Made by a program: the position numbers and the translations under genes. Shown one piece after another: positions 36,494-45,810 of a DNA stretch of 64,000 nt (position 1 is the stretch's first letter; each line of letters begins with the position of its first letter). Source of the stretch: Bacteroidia bacterium (GTDB taxonomy: Bacteria > Bacteroidota > Bacteroidia > Flavobacteriales > Flavobacteriaceae); NCBI GenBank assembly GCA_030425285.1, contig JAUIAY010000007.1, positions 85,836 to 149,835 on the forward strand. The letters run 5' to 3'. Under the pieces are notes generated by a model. It saw nothing but the letters and a program-made list of their open reading frames with translations. It ran no database searches and was not told the DNA's origin.

Positions 36494-37114
36494 TTGGAAA
36501 TCAAGGACACATATAAAACCATCAAAAAATCTTCACAAGAAGTCCTATTCAAAGACAAGAACAGCAAATTTTTTGGATATGCCTTTCCAATTCTATCAGA
36601 AGAAGACGTCAAGCAACATTTAGAAACGCTTAAAACACAACACCATGCCGCCAGACATTGGTGCTATGCCTATCAAATAGGCACTACAGAAGCGTCTATT
36701 CAATTTAGAGCTAATGATGATGGCGAACCCAACAACAGTGCCGGAATGCCCATATTCGGGCAAATACAATCATTTGACGTTACAAATATTTTGATAGTGG
36801 TTGTACGGTATTTTGGAGGTGTTAAACTTGGCGTTAGCGGATTGATAAATGCTTACAAAACTACCGCACAAATGGCTTTGGAAGCATCTGAAATCATTAC
36901 AAAAACCATTAATGTACTATTTCTTGTTGCTTTTGAATACAAAGACATGAATAAAGTAATGCGTTTGATAAAGGAGAAAAACCTAACCATTGTCAATCAA
37001 AAACTAGAATTAACTTGTGAAATCACAATTTCTGTTAGGCTAAAAAAGGCCGAAAAGATTTATAACGCATTTGAAGGCATCTATGGTGTAGACATAAAAG
37101 AATTAACTTTCTAA
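36494..37114 (+). CDS. YigZ/IMPACT family protein
   Basis: A 206-residue protein of the UPF0029 family. The N-terminal domain has the family blocks DKNSKFFGYAFPI, HHAARHWCYAYQIG, DDGEPNNSAGMPI and VVVRYFGGVKLGVSGLINAY; the C-terminal part is the small UPF0029 C domain (LTIVNQKLELTCEITISV). The family is related to the eukaryotic translation regulator IMPACT, but its bacterial role is not settled. It starts at TTG and overlaps the convergent thioesterase gene by 12 bases at their 3' ends. Confidence 0.9.
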   Translation: MEIKDTYKTIKKSSQEVLFKDKNSKFFGYAFPILSEEDVKQHLETLKTQHHAARHWCYAYQIGTTEASIQFRANDDGEPNNSAGMPIFGQIQSFDVTNILIVVVRYFGGVKLGVSGLINAYKTTAQMALEASEIITKTINVLFLVAFEYKDMNKVMRLIKEKNLTIVNQKLELTCEITISVRLKKAEKIYNAFEGIYGVDIKELTF

Positions 37115-37501
37115 TTTTTCTAAAATATAATCCGGACACTTAATGGGGCGTTTTGTTTTCATATCAATAAAAGCCAAAACCGTATTTGCAGAAACCAATA
37201 AATCGTCTTTTTCGTTATAAATTTCATAGTCAAATTCAATCTTAACTGAAGGCAATTTTGGAAGCATAGTTTTTACTTTAATTACCTCGTCATAAAGCGC
37301 TGACTTTTTGAATTTTAAATTCATGGAAATTACCGGAAGCATAACACCATCATCCTCCATTTGTTTGTATGAAATTCCTTTCTTTCTTAACCATTCTGTT
37401 CGCCCCATTTCAAGGTACAATGCATAGTTGCCGTGATGGACAACACCCATTTGGTCAGTTTCACCATATCTCACTCTTATTGGGATTTCATCGAAAAACA
37501 T
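37103..37501 (-). CDS. Acyl-CoA thioesterase (YbgC/4HBT hotdog fold)
   Basis: A 132-residue single hotdog domain. The catalytic aspartate is D16 in RYGETDQMGVVHHGNY, the hallmark of the 4-hydroxybenzoyl-CoA thioesterase group, which hydrolyses acyl-CoA thioesters. The C-terminal strands (FDYEIYNEKDDLLVSANTVLAFID) complete the fold. The acyl chain preference is unknown. Alone on its strand, divergent from dnaA with a 183-base gap between the two starts. Confidence 0.88.
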   Translation of the reverse strand: MFFDEIPIRVRYGETDQMGVVHHGNYALYLEMGRTEWLRKKGISYKQMEDDGVMLPVISMNLKFKKSALYDEVIKVKTMLPKLPSVKIEFDYEIYNEKDDLLVSANTVLAFIDMKTKRPIKCPDYILEKLES

Positions 37502-37684
37502 AGGCTGTTTTAAATATTTTTTTGTAGTTTAGGCATGGCTTTAAACATGCGAAAAAATTTCTAAAAATTCAATAGCCTATCATTTTTTTTTTTAGATTTT
37601 TGTTCACATATTTGCCTTGCTAAAAATCAACAAGGGAAATCCACATCTCTTAGACTAACTAACTAGTAAATTTTAACTTGAAGA

Positions 37685-39112
37685 ATGAGTAAAACTGCGC
37701 AATCGGTATGGGAAAATTGTCTTGAATTCATAAAGGATAATATACAACCGCAAGCATATAAAACATGGTTTGAACCTATAGTAGCAGTTAAGTTTGCCGA
37801 TAATGCCTTAAGCATTCAAGTTCCTAGTAAGTTTTTTTATGAATGGCTAGAAGAACACTACGTTAAAATATTAAAGGTTGCCCTAACCAAACAATTGGGT
37901 GAAAATGCCAAATTGGTGTATATCATCAAAATGGAAAACACTTATGGCAACAAACAACCTTTTACCGAAAGAATCCCAAGTACCAACCGTACAGCGGTTA
38001 AAGCACAAGATGTTGACATCCCGTTAAACAATAAAAGTCCTGAATTACGCAATCCATTTGTTATTCCAGGTATTCGTAATGTCAAAATTGAATCGCAGTT
38101 AAATCCCAATTACAATTTTGAAAACTTTTTGGAAGGTGACTCCAACCGATTGGCAAGAAGTGCCGGATTAGCTGTTGCTACAAAACCAGGTGGAACATCA
38201 TTTAACCCATTGTTAATATTTGGTGGTGTTGGGTTGGGAAAAACACATTTAGCTCATGCCATTGGTGTTGACATTAAAGATAAGTACCCTGAAAAAACAG
38301 TGTTGTACATTTCTGCTGAAAAGTTCACACAACAATATATAGATTCTGTAAAAAAGAATAACCGAAATGACTTCATTCATTTCTATCAAATCATAGACAT
38401 CCTTATTATTGATGATGTTCAATTCCTATCAGGTAAATCAGGAACTCAAGATGTGTTCTTCCATATCTTTAACCACTTACATCAAAATGGCAAACAAGTT
38501 ATTTTAACGAGTGATAAAGCACCTGTAGACATGCAGGATATTGAACAACGTTTGTTGTCCAGATTCAAATGGGGACTTTCTGCAGAATTGCAAAGCCCAG
38601 ATTTTGAAACACGTGTTTCCATCTTAAAGAACAAATTGTATCGTGATGGTGTAGAAATGCCTGAAGAGATTATTGAATATGTAGCCAAACACATCAAATC
38701 TAATATTAGAGAATTGGAAGGTGCTATCATTTCATTAATTGCCCAATCTTCTTTCAATAAAAAAGAGATTACAACAGAGTTGGCTAAACAAGTTGTAGAA
38801 AAGTTCGTTAAGAATACTAAACGAGAAGTTTCTATTGACTATATTCAGAAAATCGTATCTGATTATTTCCAAATGGATATTGACACCTTACAATCCAAAA
38901 CCAGAAAACGCCATATTGTTCAAGCTAGACAATTAGCCATGTTCTTTGCTAAAAAGTTTACCAAAGCATCTCTGGCGAGTATTGGTTCTCAAATAGGAAA
39001 ACGTGATCACGCTACCGTATTACATGCTTGTAAAACGGTTGACAACCTCTCCTCTACTGACAAGCAGTTTAGAAAATACGTTGAAGATTTAACCAAGAAA
39101 CTTTCTGTATAA
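37685..39112 (+). CDS. dnaA: Chromosomal replication initiator protein DnaA
   Basis: DnaA melts the origin and recruits the helicase. The 475-residue protein shows domain I (residues 1-90, SVWENCLEFIKDNIQPQAYKTWFEP), the AAA+ core with Walker A GGVGLGKTHLA (181-187) and Walker B ILIIDDVQFLSG, sensor residues near LLSRFKWGL, and the domain IV helix-turn-helix signature GKRDHATVLHACKTV near the end. Length is standard. The 183-base upstream region has an 11-T run and only weak DnaA-box-like sites, so I do not call an origin here. The phosphatase follows after 12 bases. Confidence 0.96.
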   Translation: MSKTAQSVWENCLEFIKDNIQPQAYKTWFEPIVAVKFADNALSIQVPSKFFYEWLEEHYVKILKVALTKQLGENAKLVYIIKMENTYGNKQPFTERIPSTNRTAVKAQDVDIPLNNKSPELRNPFVIPGIRNVKIESQLNPNYNFENFLEGDSNRLARSAGLAVATKPGGTSFNPLLIFGGVGLGKTHLAHAIGVDIKDKYPEKTVLYISAEKFTQQYIDSVKKNNRNDFIHFYQIIDILIIDDVQFLSGKSGTQDVFFHIFNHLHQNGKQVILTSDKAPVDMQDIEQRLLSRFKWGLSAELQSPDFETRVSILKNKLYRDGVEMPEEIIEYVAKHIKSNIRELEGAIISLIAQSSFNKKEITTELAKQVVEKFVKNTKREVSIDYIQKIVSDYFQMDIDTLQSKTRKRHIVQARQLAMFFAKKFTKASLASIGSQIGKRDHATVLHACKTVDNLSSTDKQFRKYVEDLTKKLSV

Positions 39113-39124
39113 ATTTCTTTAGCT

Positions 39125-39592
39125 ATGACAAAAGTACTCATGGTTTGCTTGGGAAACATTTGCCGCTCACCATTGGCTGAAGGTATTTTAAAATCAAAGC
39201 TCCCCTCTTCTGGTTTTAAAGTAGATTCTGCTGGCACAGGTAACTATCATATTGGTGATTTACCAGACCAACGCTCCATAGATGTTGCCAAAAAGTATGG
39301 ATTGGATATCACAGACCAACGAGGAAGACAGTTTAGCGTGAGGGATTTTGATGAATTTGATTTAATCTATGTCATGGACAAATCAAATTTTGAAAATGTT
39401 ACAAAACTTGCCAGAAACCCAGAAGACATTTCCAAAGTCAATTATATTCTAAACGAAATCTATCCTAACCAAAACCATAGCGTACCCGACCCTTACACTG
39501 GAGGCTTACAGGGTTTCGAAGCCACTTTTAAAATGTTGGACGAAGCCTGCGACGTGATAGTCAAAAAACTTCTTAAAGGCAATATCAATTAA
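39125..39592 (+). CDS. Low molecular weight protein-tyrosine-phosphatase
   Basis: A 155-residue phosphatase with the P-loop VCLGNICRSPLAEG, in which C8 is the nucleophile and R14 binds phosphate. The general acid is D122 in VPDPYTGG. In bacteria such enzymes often control polysaccharide tyrosine kinases, but there is no kinase gene here. It is 12 bases downstream of dnaA and is probably co-transcribed with it. Confidence 0.93.
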   Translation: MTKVLMVCLGNICRSPLAEGILKSKLPSSGFKVDSAGTGNYHIGDLPDQRSIDVAKKYGLDITDQRGRQFSVRDFDEFDLIYVMDKSNFENVTKLARNPEDISKVNYILNEIYPNQNHSVPDPYTGGLQGFEATFKMLDEACDVIVKKLLKGNIN

Positions 39593-39645
39593 TTCTCACC
39601 CACTTTGTTTTCTTTTTTTGTAATTTGGTAACCAAACGCCAAAAC

Positions 39646-41052
39646 ATGAAAACAAAAAAAACTATCCTACTTTTTATAACAGCTATACTAAACTTTATTG
39701 TTTATTCACAAGAAATCGACATTGAACTATTTGCATCTGGATTCAATAGTCCTGTGAGTATCAAGCATGCTGGTGACTCAAGGCTTTTTGTTGTTGAACA
39801 GGAAGGCGTAATCAAAATTGTTAATTCTGACGGTTCGGTAAACACAACACCTTTTTTAAACATAGACTCCAGAGTAATTGACACAGGAAGCGAACGCGGG
39901 CTTTTAGGCCTAGCTTTTCACCCACAGTACATGTCCAATGGATTTTTCTTTGTAAATTATATAAATAACAGTGGCAACACTGTTGTTTCTCGCTTTATTG
40001 CCAATCCACCAGATGGCAACACAGCCGATCCTAATACTGAAGAGGTGCTTTTGACTATCAATCAACCTTTCTCAAACCATAATGGTGGCGATTTAGCCTT
40101 TGGTAATGATGGCCACCTATACATAGCAACTGGTGATGGTGGCTCTGGTGGGGATCCAGACAACTACGGTCAAAATTTAAACTCTTTGTTGGGGAAAATG
40201 CTCCGAATCAATATTAATAGTGCCGAAGGAGGAAACAACTATGCCATTCCTGCTGATAATCCATTTGTTGGTAATGGTGCTGCATTAGACGAAATCTGGT
40301 TTTACGGACTCCGAAACCCATGGCGATTTTCATTTGACAGCCTAACTCATGATATGTGGATTGGTGATGTTGGTCAAGGTAATATTGAAGAAATTGACTT
40401 TATTGAGTCAACTTCTACAGGAGGTGAAAATTTTGGCTGGCGCTGTTACGAAGGGAATTCACCATACAATACATCAGGCTGCCCTGACATGAGTACATTG
40501 ACATTTCCCATAGGCCAATACACGCATTCCGGAAACGGACCATTTAAATGCTCCATTACTGGAGGTTATAGATATAGAGGAACCTTATTTCCGAATTTCT
40601 ACGGGCTATACTTTTTTGCAGACTATTGCAGTAATGAAATAGGCACATTAACACCTAATGGAAGTAATTGGGACATGGCATTTACCAATCAGTTTACTGG
40701 AAACGGATGGACCACATTTGGAGAAGCGCTTAATGGTGAACTGTATATTGCTGGCGGGAGTTCAGGAAACGTTTACCATATTGTTGACAATAGCTTGAGT
40801 GTTGATGAGTTTTCAAAAGCGACCTTCAATATGTATCCCAATCCTGCAAAAGACAGAATAACCATTGAATCTTCAACAGCCATAAGCAAGATCAACATTT
40901 ATTCCTTACAGGGCAAAGTTGTGAAATCAGTAGACTCAAACAACCGCTCCAACATTGAAATTAAAACAAATGATTTGGCCAAAGGACTATACCTTACGGA
41001 GATTATCTCGGATGAAGGTATCAAGGAAACCAAAAAACTGGTAATAAATTAA
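39646..41052 (+). CDS. Secreted PQQ-type sugar dehydrogenase with T9SS sorting domain
   Basis: A 468-residue secreted protein. After a signal peptide (hydrophobic to IVYSQ, about residue 22) comes a six-bladed propeller of the soluble glucose/sorbosone dehydrogenase family, with the characteristic FSNHNGGDLAFGNDGHLYIA, GDGGSGGDPDNYGQN and WFYGLRNPWRFSFD blocks. The last 75 residues are a type A sorting domain (YPNPAKDRITIESS, YSLQGKVVKSV, LAKGLYLTEI). The ATG at 39646 starts the signal peptide; the ATG at 39625 would prefix seven polar residues. It ends in TAATG, which overlaps the start of the methylase. Confidence 0.88.
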   Translation: MKTKKTILLFITAILNFIVYSQEIDIELFASGFNSPVSIKHAGDSRLFVVEQEGVIKIVNSDGSVNTTPFLNIDSRVIDTGSERGLLGLAFHPQYMSNGFFFVNYINNSGNTVVSRFIANPPDGNTADPNTEEVLLTINQPFSNHNGGDLAFGNDGHLYIATGDGGSGGDPDNYGQNLNSLLGKMLRININSAEGGNNYAIPADNPFVGNGAALDEIWFYGLRNPWRFSFDSLTHDMWIGDVGQGNIEEIDFIESTSTGGENFGWRCYEGNSPYNTSGCPDMSTLTFPIGQYTHSGNGPFKCSITGGYRYRGTLFPNFYGLYFFADYCSNEIGTLTPNGSNWDMAFTNQFTGNGWTTFGEALNGELYIAGGSSGNVYHIVDNSLSVDEFSKATFNMYPNPAKDRITIESSTAISKINIYSLQGKVVKSVDSNNRSNIEIKTNDLAKGLYLTEIISDEGIKETKKLVIN

Positions 41053-41768
41053 TGACAACCAAACTCGGGAAACTTTTTTTAATCCCAACAACTTTGGGAG
41101 ATAACAACCCTATGGATGTATTACCCATTACCATTAGGGAAACTATTGAAAAATTAGACATCTTTATTGTTGAAAACGAAAAATCAGCTAGGCGTTTTAT
41201 AAAGAAAATAAGTCCTTCCAAAAAGCAAGCAACTTTAAAGCTACACCTATTAAATAAACATACAGACCCTTCAGAGTTACCTTTTTTTATGGATAGTTGT
41301 TTAAAAGGGATAGATATTGGTCTATTGTCCGAAGCTGGCTGCCCTGCCATTGCCGATCCTGGTGCTGATATTGTGACCATTGCTCATCAAAAAAGTATAC
41401 AAGTCATTCCTTTGGTGGGCCCTTCTTCAATCATAATGGCATTGATGGCATCGGGCATGAACGGTCAGAGTTTCGCTTTTAACGGTTATCTGCCTATAGA
41501 CAAAAATGCTCGAAAATCTGAATTACTACGATTGGAAAAATTATCATCTCAACAAAATCAATCACAATTATTCATTGAAACACCTTATAGAAACAATGCT
41601 ATGTTAGAGGATATTTGCAAAGTATTAAATAAAAACACTTTGGTTTGCGTGGCCTGCGACATTACATTACCTACCGAATTCATTAAAACTAAAACCGTTG
41701 AGGAATGGAAAAAAAATAGTGCTGACCTTCATAAAAGACCAGCACTATTTATAATTCATAAAAATTAG
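41052..41768 (+). CDS. RsmI-like SAM-dependent (tetrapyrrole-methylase fold) methyltransferase
   Basis: A 238-residue protein of the tetrapyrrole methylase fold, close to RsmI, which 2'-O-methylates C1402 of 16S rRNA. The SAM-site blocks are GLLSEAGCPAIADPGADIV (about residues 94-112) and VGPSSIIMALMASGMNGQ, followed by FNGYLPID and FIETPYRNN, all RsmI-like. The glycine-serine wording differs slightly from the classical LVSDAGTP form. Bacteroidota usually have a second RsmI-like protein of this type, and its target is not known to me. Coupled to the dehydrogenase gene by TAATG. Confidence 0.82.
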   Translation: MTTKLGKLFLIPTTLGDNNPMDVLPITIRETIEKLDIFIVENEKSARRFIKKISPSKKQATLKLHLLNKHTDPSELPFFMDSCLKGIDIGLLSEAGCPAIADPGADIVTIAHQKSIQVIPLVGPSSIIMALMASGMNGQSFAFNGYLPIDKNARKSELLRLEKLSSQQNQSQLFIETPYRNNAMLEDICKVLNKNTLVCVACDITLPTEFIKTKTVEEWKKNSADLHKRPALFIIHKN

Positions 41769-41773
41769 CTTAA

Positions 41774-42448
41774 TTAAGCTTTAAGTTCAACTTTTGCTCT
41801 ACGGTTAGGCTTTATCATAGAAGTATCATAACCAGAGAACTTTTTAATGTAATGTTGTATCGTGGTTCCATAAGCATCTACAAAACCATTAGTTCCATAG
41901 CTTCTTAAATATTTTTTTACATTTCCTGGACCAGACAAATGCGCCGCCGCCAAAATACCGGATTCTGTTATTTGAATTCCGTTAATGGTTTTCCCAACAA
42001 ACTTATCGATATCCTTTCTTAAAATCCATTTATTACGTTCAGCGTTGGCCAAAAAAGCCTTTTCCTGAATTTCTGGATTATTTAAAAAATGTGTTAAGTT
42101 ATAAACACCTATCAATTTTAAGGTCTCCTTTCCAAATTGGTATTTCCCAAGGTACCCCAAAGTATTTACTGTAAAATAATCGCCACCAGACTCTTTAAAG
42201 CCTAATGCTTCTTTGAAGCCAATAAACGATTTCCCCAATGTTGGTGAAAATGGCTTATAGGTTTTTTCCAGAGGGAACATGGTCGTTTCTGAAGATTCTA
42301 AATCATCGACAATTGAGTACGTCAATTCATTAGCAGAATAATCATTTGATGTAATCGCTTCGTTCGATTTAAACGAACTGAATAATAAGACACATATTGT
42401 AAGCGATAGAGCAATTATACTTCCAATATTTTTTCTCATAACTTTCAA
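41774..42448 (-). CDS. Exported lysozyme/transglycosylase-like protein
   Basis: A 224-residue protein with an N-terminal signal (hydrophobic residues 8-25) and then about 65 residues of poorly conserved sequence. The domain from about residue 75 looks lysozyme-like: FKESGGDYFTVNTLGYLGKYQFG has the ESGG-type turn with a candidate catalytic Glu, followed by FGKETLKLIGV and GILAAAHLSGPGNVKKYL, which is typical of transglycosylase-like folds. Peptidoglycan cleavage or binding is an inference. Its stop lies in a palindrome next to the convergent RsmI-like stop. A strong -7 box is 50 bases upstream. Confidence 0.68.
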   Translation of the reverse strand: MKVMRKNIGSIIALSLTICVLLFSSFKSNEAITSNDYSANELTYSIVDDLESSETTMFPLEKTYKPFSPTLGKSFIGFKEALGFKESGGDYFTVNTLGYLGKYQFGKETLKLIGVYNLTHFLNNPEIQEKAFLANAERNKWILRKDIDKFVGKTINGIQITESGILAAAHLSGPGNVKKYLRSYGTNGFVDAYGTTIQHYIKKFSGYDTSMIKPNRRAKVELKA

Positions 42449-42498
42449 ATTTTTTCAACACATTTCTTTTATGAAAAATGTTTTAAAATTTCAGCGTG

Positions 42499-42506
42499 CA
42501 AAGATA
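42499..42506 (-). promoter_or_regulatory. Candidate -7 promoter box (TATCTTTG)
   Basis: TATCTTTG on the minus strand, 50 bases before the ATG at 42448. It would give a 5' leader of about 45 bases. Confidence 0.5.
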
Positions 42507-42547
42507 GGGCATTTTTTTAAATATTGAAAATTAATCGATTAAGTCCT

Positions 42548-43456
42548 CTAAAAGTAGATTCCATGAAGCAAAATGCCGTTTTCTTCGTTGAACTCCAAAG
42601 CTGGAAATGGCACTTTTATCGTATTAAAAATGCAGAATATCGATCGTAAAACGTGAGAGTTTGTTCTAATTCGAGTCAAATCCACATCCAAACTAAAGTA
42701 ATATTGTCTTACCCTATTTTGGTTTACAAAAGAACCCTCTAATGTTTCATTTTCACCAGTCAGCATACCTGTGGCTCCATAGCCAAATGCCACATTCAAC
42801 CACTTGGGGATTTTATCATTCTCAAAGAAAGAATGTACATTAAAACTCAACCAATACGTCTGGCCGTTATAATCCTTCAAAAACTCTTCGGTAAGACCAT
42901 CACCCAATTTATCAGGTCTTTGTGCGGCATATTGTGTTTGGTGAAAGGAATACTTTAATGTAATACGTTGTTCGTCCCACAGTAACTCTTGCCCTATAAA
43001 CAATCCCGTTCCAGCTGCATTGGCTGCCATATCGCCCCAAGAAAAACCCCATTCTTCAGAAAAGCCATCAAAAACTTCAACGGCTGTTAAAAATGTAAAA
43101 CCCAAGGTTCCCCCATAAATCAACTGATTTTTTTTACTAACACCACTCCAACTTAACGCATCTGCTCCAAGTCGTCCAAGTTGATAAGCAGAATACACAT
43201 GCCCTAACTTATCCATTTGTAACCATTCGCTATTATCATCTAGCGTGTGAAACTTAGATCGTGGATAATCTTGATACCACAATTGGTCTAGTGCCAATAA
43301 TGATATAGCACCCAAACTAGCCTCTGTAATAATAACAGCATTTTTTCTTGGTTTATTTAGAGTATCGCTTGGCTTAAGAAATAAGTTTATTTGCGATTGT
43401 GAGTATGCGAAGAACATAAAAAAGCAAGCAACACTATTTATCAAAAATTGTTTCAA
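42548..43456 (-). CDS. DUF2279 (YfiM-like) family exported protein
   Basis: A 302-residue protein with a signal peptide ending near AYSQ (residue 20). The body has the DUF2279 block QMDKLGHVYSAYQLGRLGADALSW, followed by EVFDGFSEEWGFSWGDMAANAAGTGLFIGQ, with alternating glycine-rich membrane-associated segments. The family includes the E. coli outer membrane protein YfiM, but the role is unknown. It is followed 5 bases later by mltG upstream on the same strand, in a cluster that also includes dapF. Confidence 0.8.
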   Translation of the reverse strand: MKQFLINSVACFFMFFAYSQSQINLFLKPSDTLNKPRKNAVIITEASLGAISLLALDQLWYQDYPRSKFHTLDDNSEWLQMDKLGHVYSAYQLGRLGADALSWSGVSKKNQLIYGGTLGFTFLTAVEVFDGFSEEWGFSWGDMAANAAGTGLFIGQELLWDEQRITLKYSFHQTQYAAQRPDKLGDGLTEEFLKDYNGQTYWLSFNVHSFFENDKIPKWLNVAFGYGATGMLTGENETLEGSFVNQNRVRQYYFSLDVDLTRIRTNSHVLRSIFCIFNTIKVPFPALEFNEENGILLHGIYF

Positions 43457-43461
43457 TAGCT

Positions 43462-44505
43462 TTAATTATAAATTCCCTGCGAAGACAAGTAGCGTTGATA
43501 TTCCCTAGCATTAGCATTGTGCTGACTTAAGGTTTTTGCAAACTTATGATAACCCAAACGTTGTGCATCTGCTGCGAAATACAAATAATTATGCTTTTCA
43601 TAATTCAAGACAGCATCAATTGCCGAAATATCTGGCATAGTGATTAATCCAGGTGGCAAACCTGCATATTTATAAGTGTTATATGGTGATTCAATTTCTT
43701 TATGCTTGTTAAGCACCCGCTTGATAACTGTGTTCTTATATTCTGGTAATTGATAAGCTGCAAACTTCAATGTAGGATCGGCCTGTAGCGGAATACCAAC
43801 TCGCAATCTATTTATGTAAACTCCAGCTACTCTTGGTTGTTCGTCTTTCTTTTTGGATTCTTCATAAACAATCGATGCTAATGTCATGACATCATTCTGA
43901 GACATATTTAAACTTTTGGCTTTTGCTTTCCGGGCTTCTGTCCAAAAATGTTCATATTCTTTCAGCATACGCTCACGAAACTGATCTGCCGATGTGTTCC
44001 AAAAAAACTCATAACTGTTTGGCAGATACATTCCCAAAGCTGTTTGGTTAGAGAAACCATTTTCAGCTAAAAAGATATCATTCTTCATGGCTTGAACCAG
44101 CGATATGCTATCGGCCTCTATCTGTGTACTAATTCTTCCAGCTAACTTTTCGAGCGATTCCTGATTATTGAATGAAATCTTAATCGGTATATTTTGACTT
44201 CTAATAGAATTGATAATATCATTATTACTCATGCCTTTTTTAACAACATAACGTCCAGCTCTAATATGAGATATGTATTGTTTACGCTCTGCAAGTGCAT
44301 CAAACTTATCAATATCTTTTAATAAAGGTAAAAGTTGTTCACGAACCTCATTGTAAGTAGCATCGGTCGGAATAAAAATATAAGCTTCATCATTGTTAAA
44401 AGCTGTATTGGGCTCAAACATCGCGCTATACACATAGTAGGCAAAATAGGCAGCTACTGCCAACCCTATTAATGCTATGGCCCATAGTATTTTTTTGATA
44501 TACAT
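43462..44505 (-). CDS. mltG: Endolytic murein transglycosylase MltG (YceG-like)
   Basis: MltG cuts nascent peptidoglycan strands and sets their length. The 347-residue protein has one N-terminal membrane helix (about 6-27), then a LysM-like region, then the YceG catalytic domain with the conserved ASIVYEESKK block, where E216 is at the invariant Glu position. The LPNSYEFFWN, GVYINRLRVGIPLQADPT and NTYKYAGLPPGLI blocks are all present. It follows the GNAT and dapF genes on the same strand with almost no gap. Confidence 0.93.
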   Translation of the reverse strand: MYIKKILWAIALIGLAVAAYFAYYVYSAMFEPNTAFNNDEAYIFIPTDATYNEVREQLLPLLKDIDKFDALAERKQYISHIRAGRYVVKKGMSNNDIINSIRSQNIPIKISFNNQESLEKLAGRISTQIEADSISLVQAMKNDIFLAENGFSNQTALGMYLPNSYEFFWNTSADQFRERMLKEYEHFWTEARKAKAKSLNMSQNDVMTLASIVYEESKKKDEQPRVAGVYINRLRVGIPLQADPTLKFAAYQLPEYKNTVIKRVLNKHKEIESPYNTYKYAGLPPGLITMPDISAIDAVLNYEKHNYLYFAADAQRLGYHKFAKTLSQHNANAREYQRYLSSQGIYN

Positions 44506-45030
44506 TTACTTATTAATTAATTGTAATACATATTCGTTCTTAAATGTCTTGCCATTAAAATTCCAATCTTTCTTCAATCCAATTTCAACAAATCCTTGTC
44601 CCTTAAATAATTGAAGACTGGCATTATTCTCTTCTGAAATATTACAAAAGAGCTGATGCAAGTGTAGTTGTTGAAAGCTATAATCAATAAGCAACTTCAA
44701 AGCTTCCTTTCCATATCCTTGATAGCGATTACTTTCTGATTTTATTAAAATTCCCACACCAGCACGCTTGTTTTTAAAATCAAAATCAAATAAATCAATC
44801 AGTCCCAAAGTTTGATTGTTATAATCTGAAATAACCAATCGTAATTGTTTGACTTCAAAAATATCTTTGTGAGCATTTTCAAGATATTGTTTTATTAAAT
44901 ATCTAGAGTAAGGTGTTTGCGTATTGCTTAACTCCCAAAGGTGCTCATCATTCTCTATGTCATATATAAACTCGAGGTCTTCAGGCTCTAAAGCACGTAA
45001 AAAAATATGTTCCCCTTTAAGTGTTACCAT
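44506..45030 (-). CDS. RimJ/RimL-type GNAT acetyltransferase
   Basis: A 174-residue acetyltransferase of the RimJ/RimL group, which modifies N-termini or small amines. The opening VTLKGEHIFLRALEPEDLEFIYDIEND is typical, the acetyl-CoA loop is ESNRYQGYGKEALKLLIDY, and the C-terminal strand pair reads LFKGQGFVEIGLKKDWNFNGKTFKNEYV. The acceptor is unknown. Its start overlaps dapF by 7 bases, and mltG starts right after its stop, so the three genes are probably one transcript. Confidence 0.85.
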   Translation of the reverse strand: MVTLKGEHIFLRALEPEDLEFIYDIENDEHLWELSNTQTPYSRYLIKQYLENAHKDIFEVKQLRLVISDYNNQTLGLIDLFDFDFKNKRAGVGILIKSESNRYQGYGKEALKLLIDYSFQQLHLHQLFCNISEENNASLQLFKGQGFVEIGLKKDWNFNGKTFKNEYVLQLINK

Positions 45031-45803
45031 GAAATCTCCCCTTTAAAAACTTGGATTGCTGGTCCTTGTAACCAAATATCGGTATAACCTGCAGCACTTT
45101 GCTTGAAAGACACCTTCAATTGGCCACCAGGGGTTTGCAGCGTTACATTATTAGCAGTTGTTTCGCCCAAAGCATGCATAGCCAAAGCCACAGCTGTTAC
45201 ACCAGTACCACACGATAATGTTTCATCTTCTACACCGCGTTCATAGGTTCTAACTAAAAAATTGTCATTGGAATGCTTGCTAACGAAATTTACATTACTT
45301 CCTGCTTCAAAATATGGCGCACCATATCTAATTTTTGAACCCAGTGCTTTAATATTTAATTCTTGAAGGTTATTATTTATTTCCACATGATGCGGAGAAC
45401 CTGTATTTAAAAACACATGGTTTTCATATTTTTCAACATGATCCACATCCTGCATATGCAAACGAACAATACCATCTTCAATAATGGCTTGATGTTCACC
45501 ATCAATAGCTAAAAAAGTTGTCTGTTGACCTATTAAACCCAGGAAATTAGCAAAAGCTACAATGCATCTACCTCCATTTCCACACATGGAACTTTCATTG
45601 CCATCCGAATTGAAGTAAACCATTTTAAAATCCAAGGTGTCGTGCTCCTCGAGCAAAATCAGACCATCGGCTCCAATGCCAAATCGTCTGTCACATAAAT
45701 GCTTAATGCGTTTGGTATCATTTTTGTCGAAAACCAACTGACGATTGTCAATGATTACAAAGTCATTTCCGGTGCCCTGATATTTATAAAATGTCACTGT
45801 CAT
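45024..45803 (-). CDS. dapF: Diaminopimelate epimerase
   Basis: DapF converts LL- to meso-diaminopimelate, needed for lysine and peptidoglycan. The 259-residue enzyme has the FYKYQGTGNDFVIIDNR opening, the first catalytic cysteine in SSMCGNGGRCIVAFA (about residue 73), and the second in DETLSCGTGVTAVALAM (about residue 196). Length is standard. A -7 box lies 7 bases from its ATG. It heads the dapF-GNAT-mltG-DUF2279 group. Confidence 0.95.
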   Translation of the reverse strand: MTVTFYKYQGTGNDFVIIDNRQLVFDKNDTKRIKHLCDRRFGIGADGLILLEEHDTLDFKMVYFNSDGNESSMCGNGGRCIVAFANFLGLIGQQTTFLAIDGEHQAIIEDGIVRLHMQDVDHVEKYENHVFLNTGSPHHVEINNNLQELNIKALGSKIRYGAPYFEAGSNVNFVSKHSNDNFLVRTYERGVEDETLSCGTGVTAVALAMHALGETTANNVTLQTPGGQLKVSFKQSAAGYTDIWLQGPAIQVFKGEISW

Positions 45804-45810
45804 AGTGAGG

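Noticed and set aside
37502..37684. Possible replication origin upstream of dnaA, with TTGTTCACA (37600) and AATCCACA-like (37638) sites and an 11-T run
   Set aside because: Both sites differ from the DnaA-box consensus at two positions, and there is no cluster. No gene-strand switch is centred here. Without a skew plot of the whole genome an origin cannot be called.
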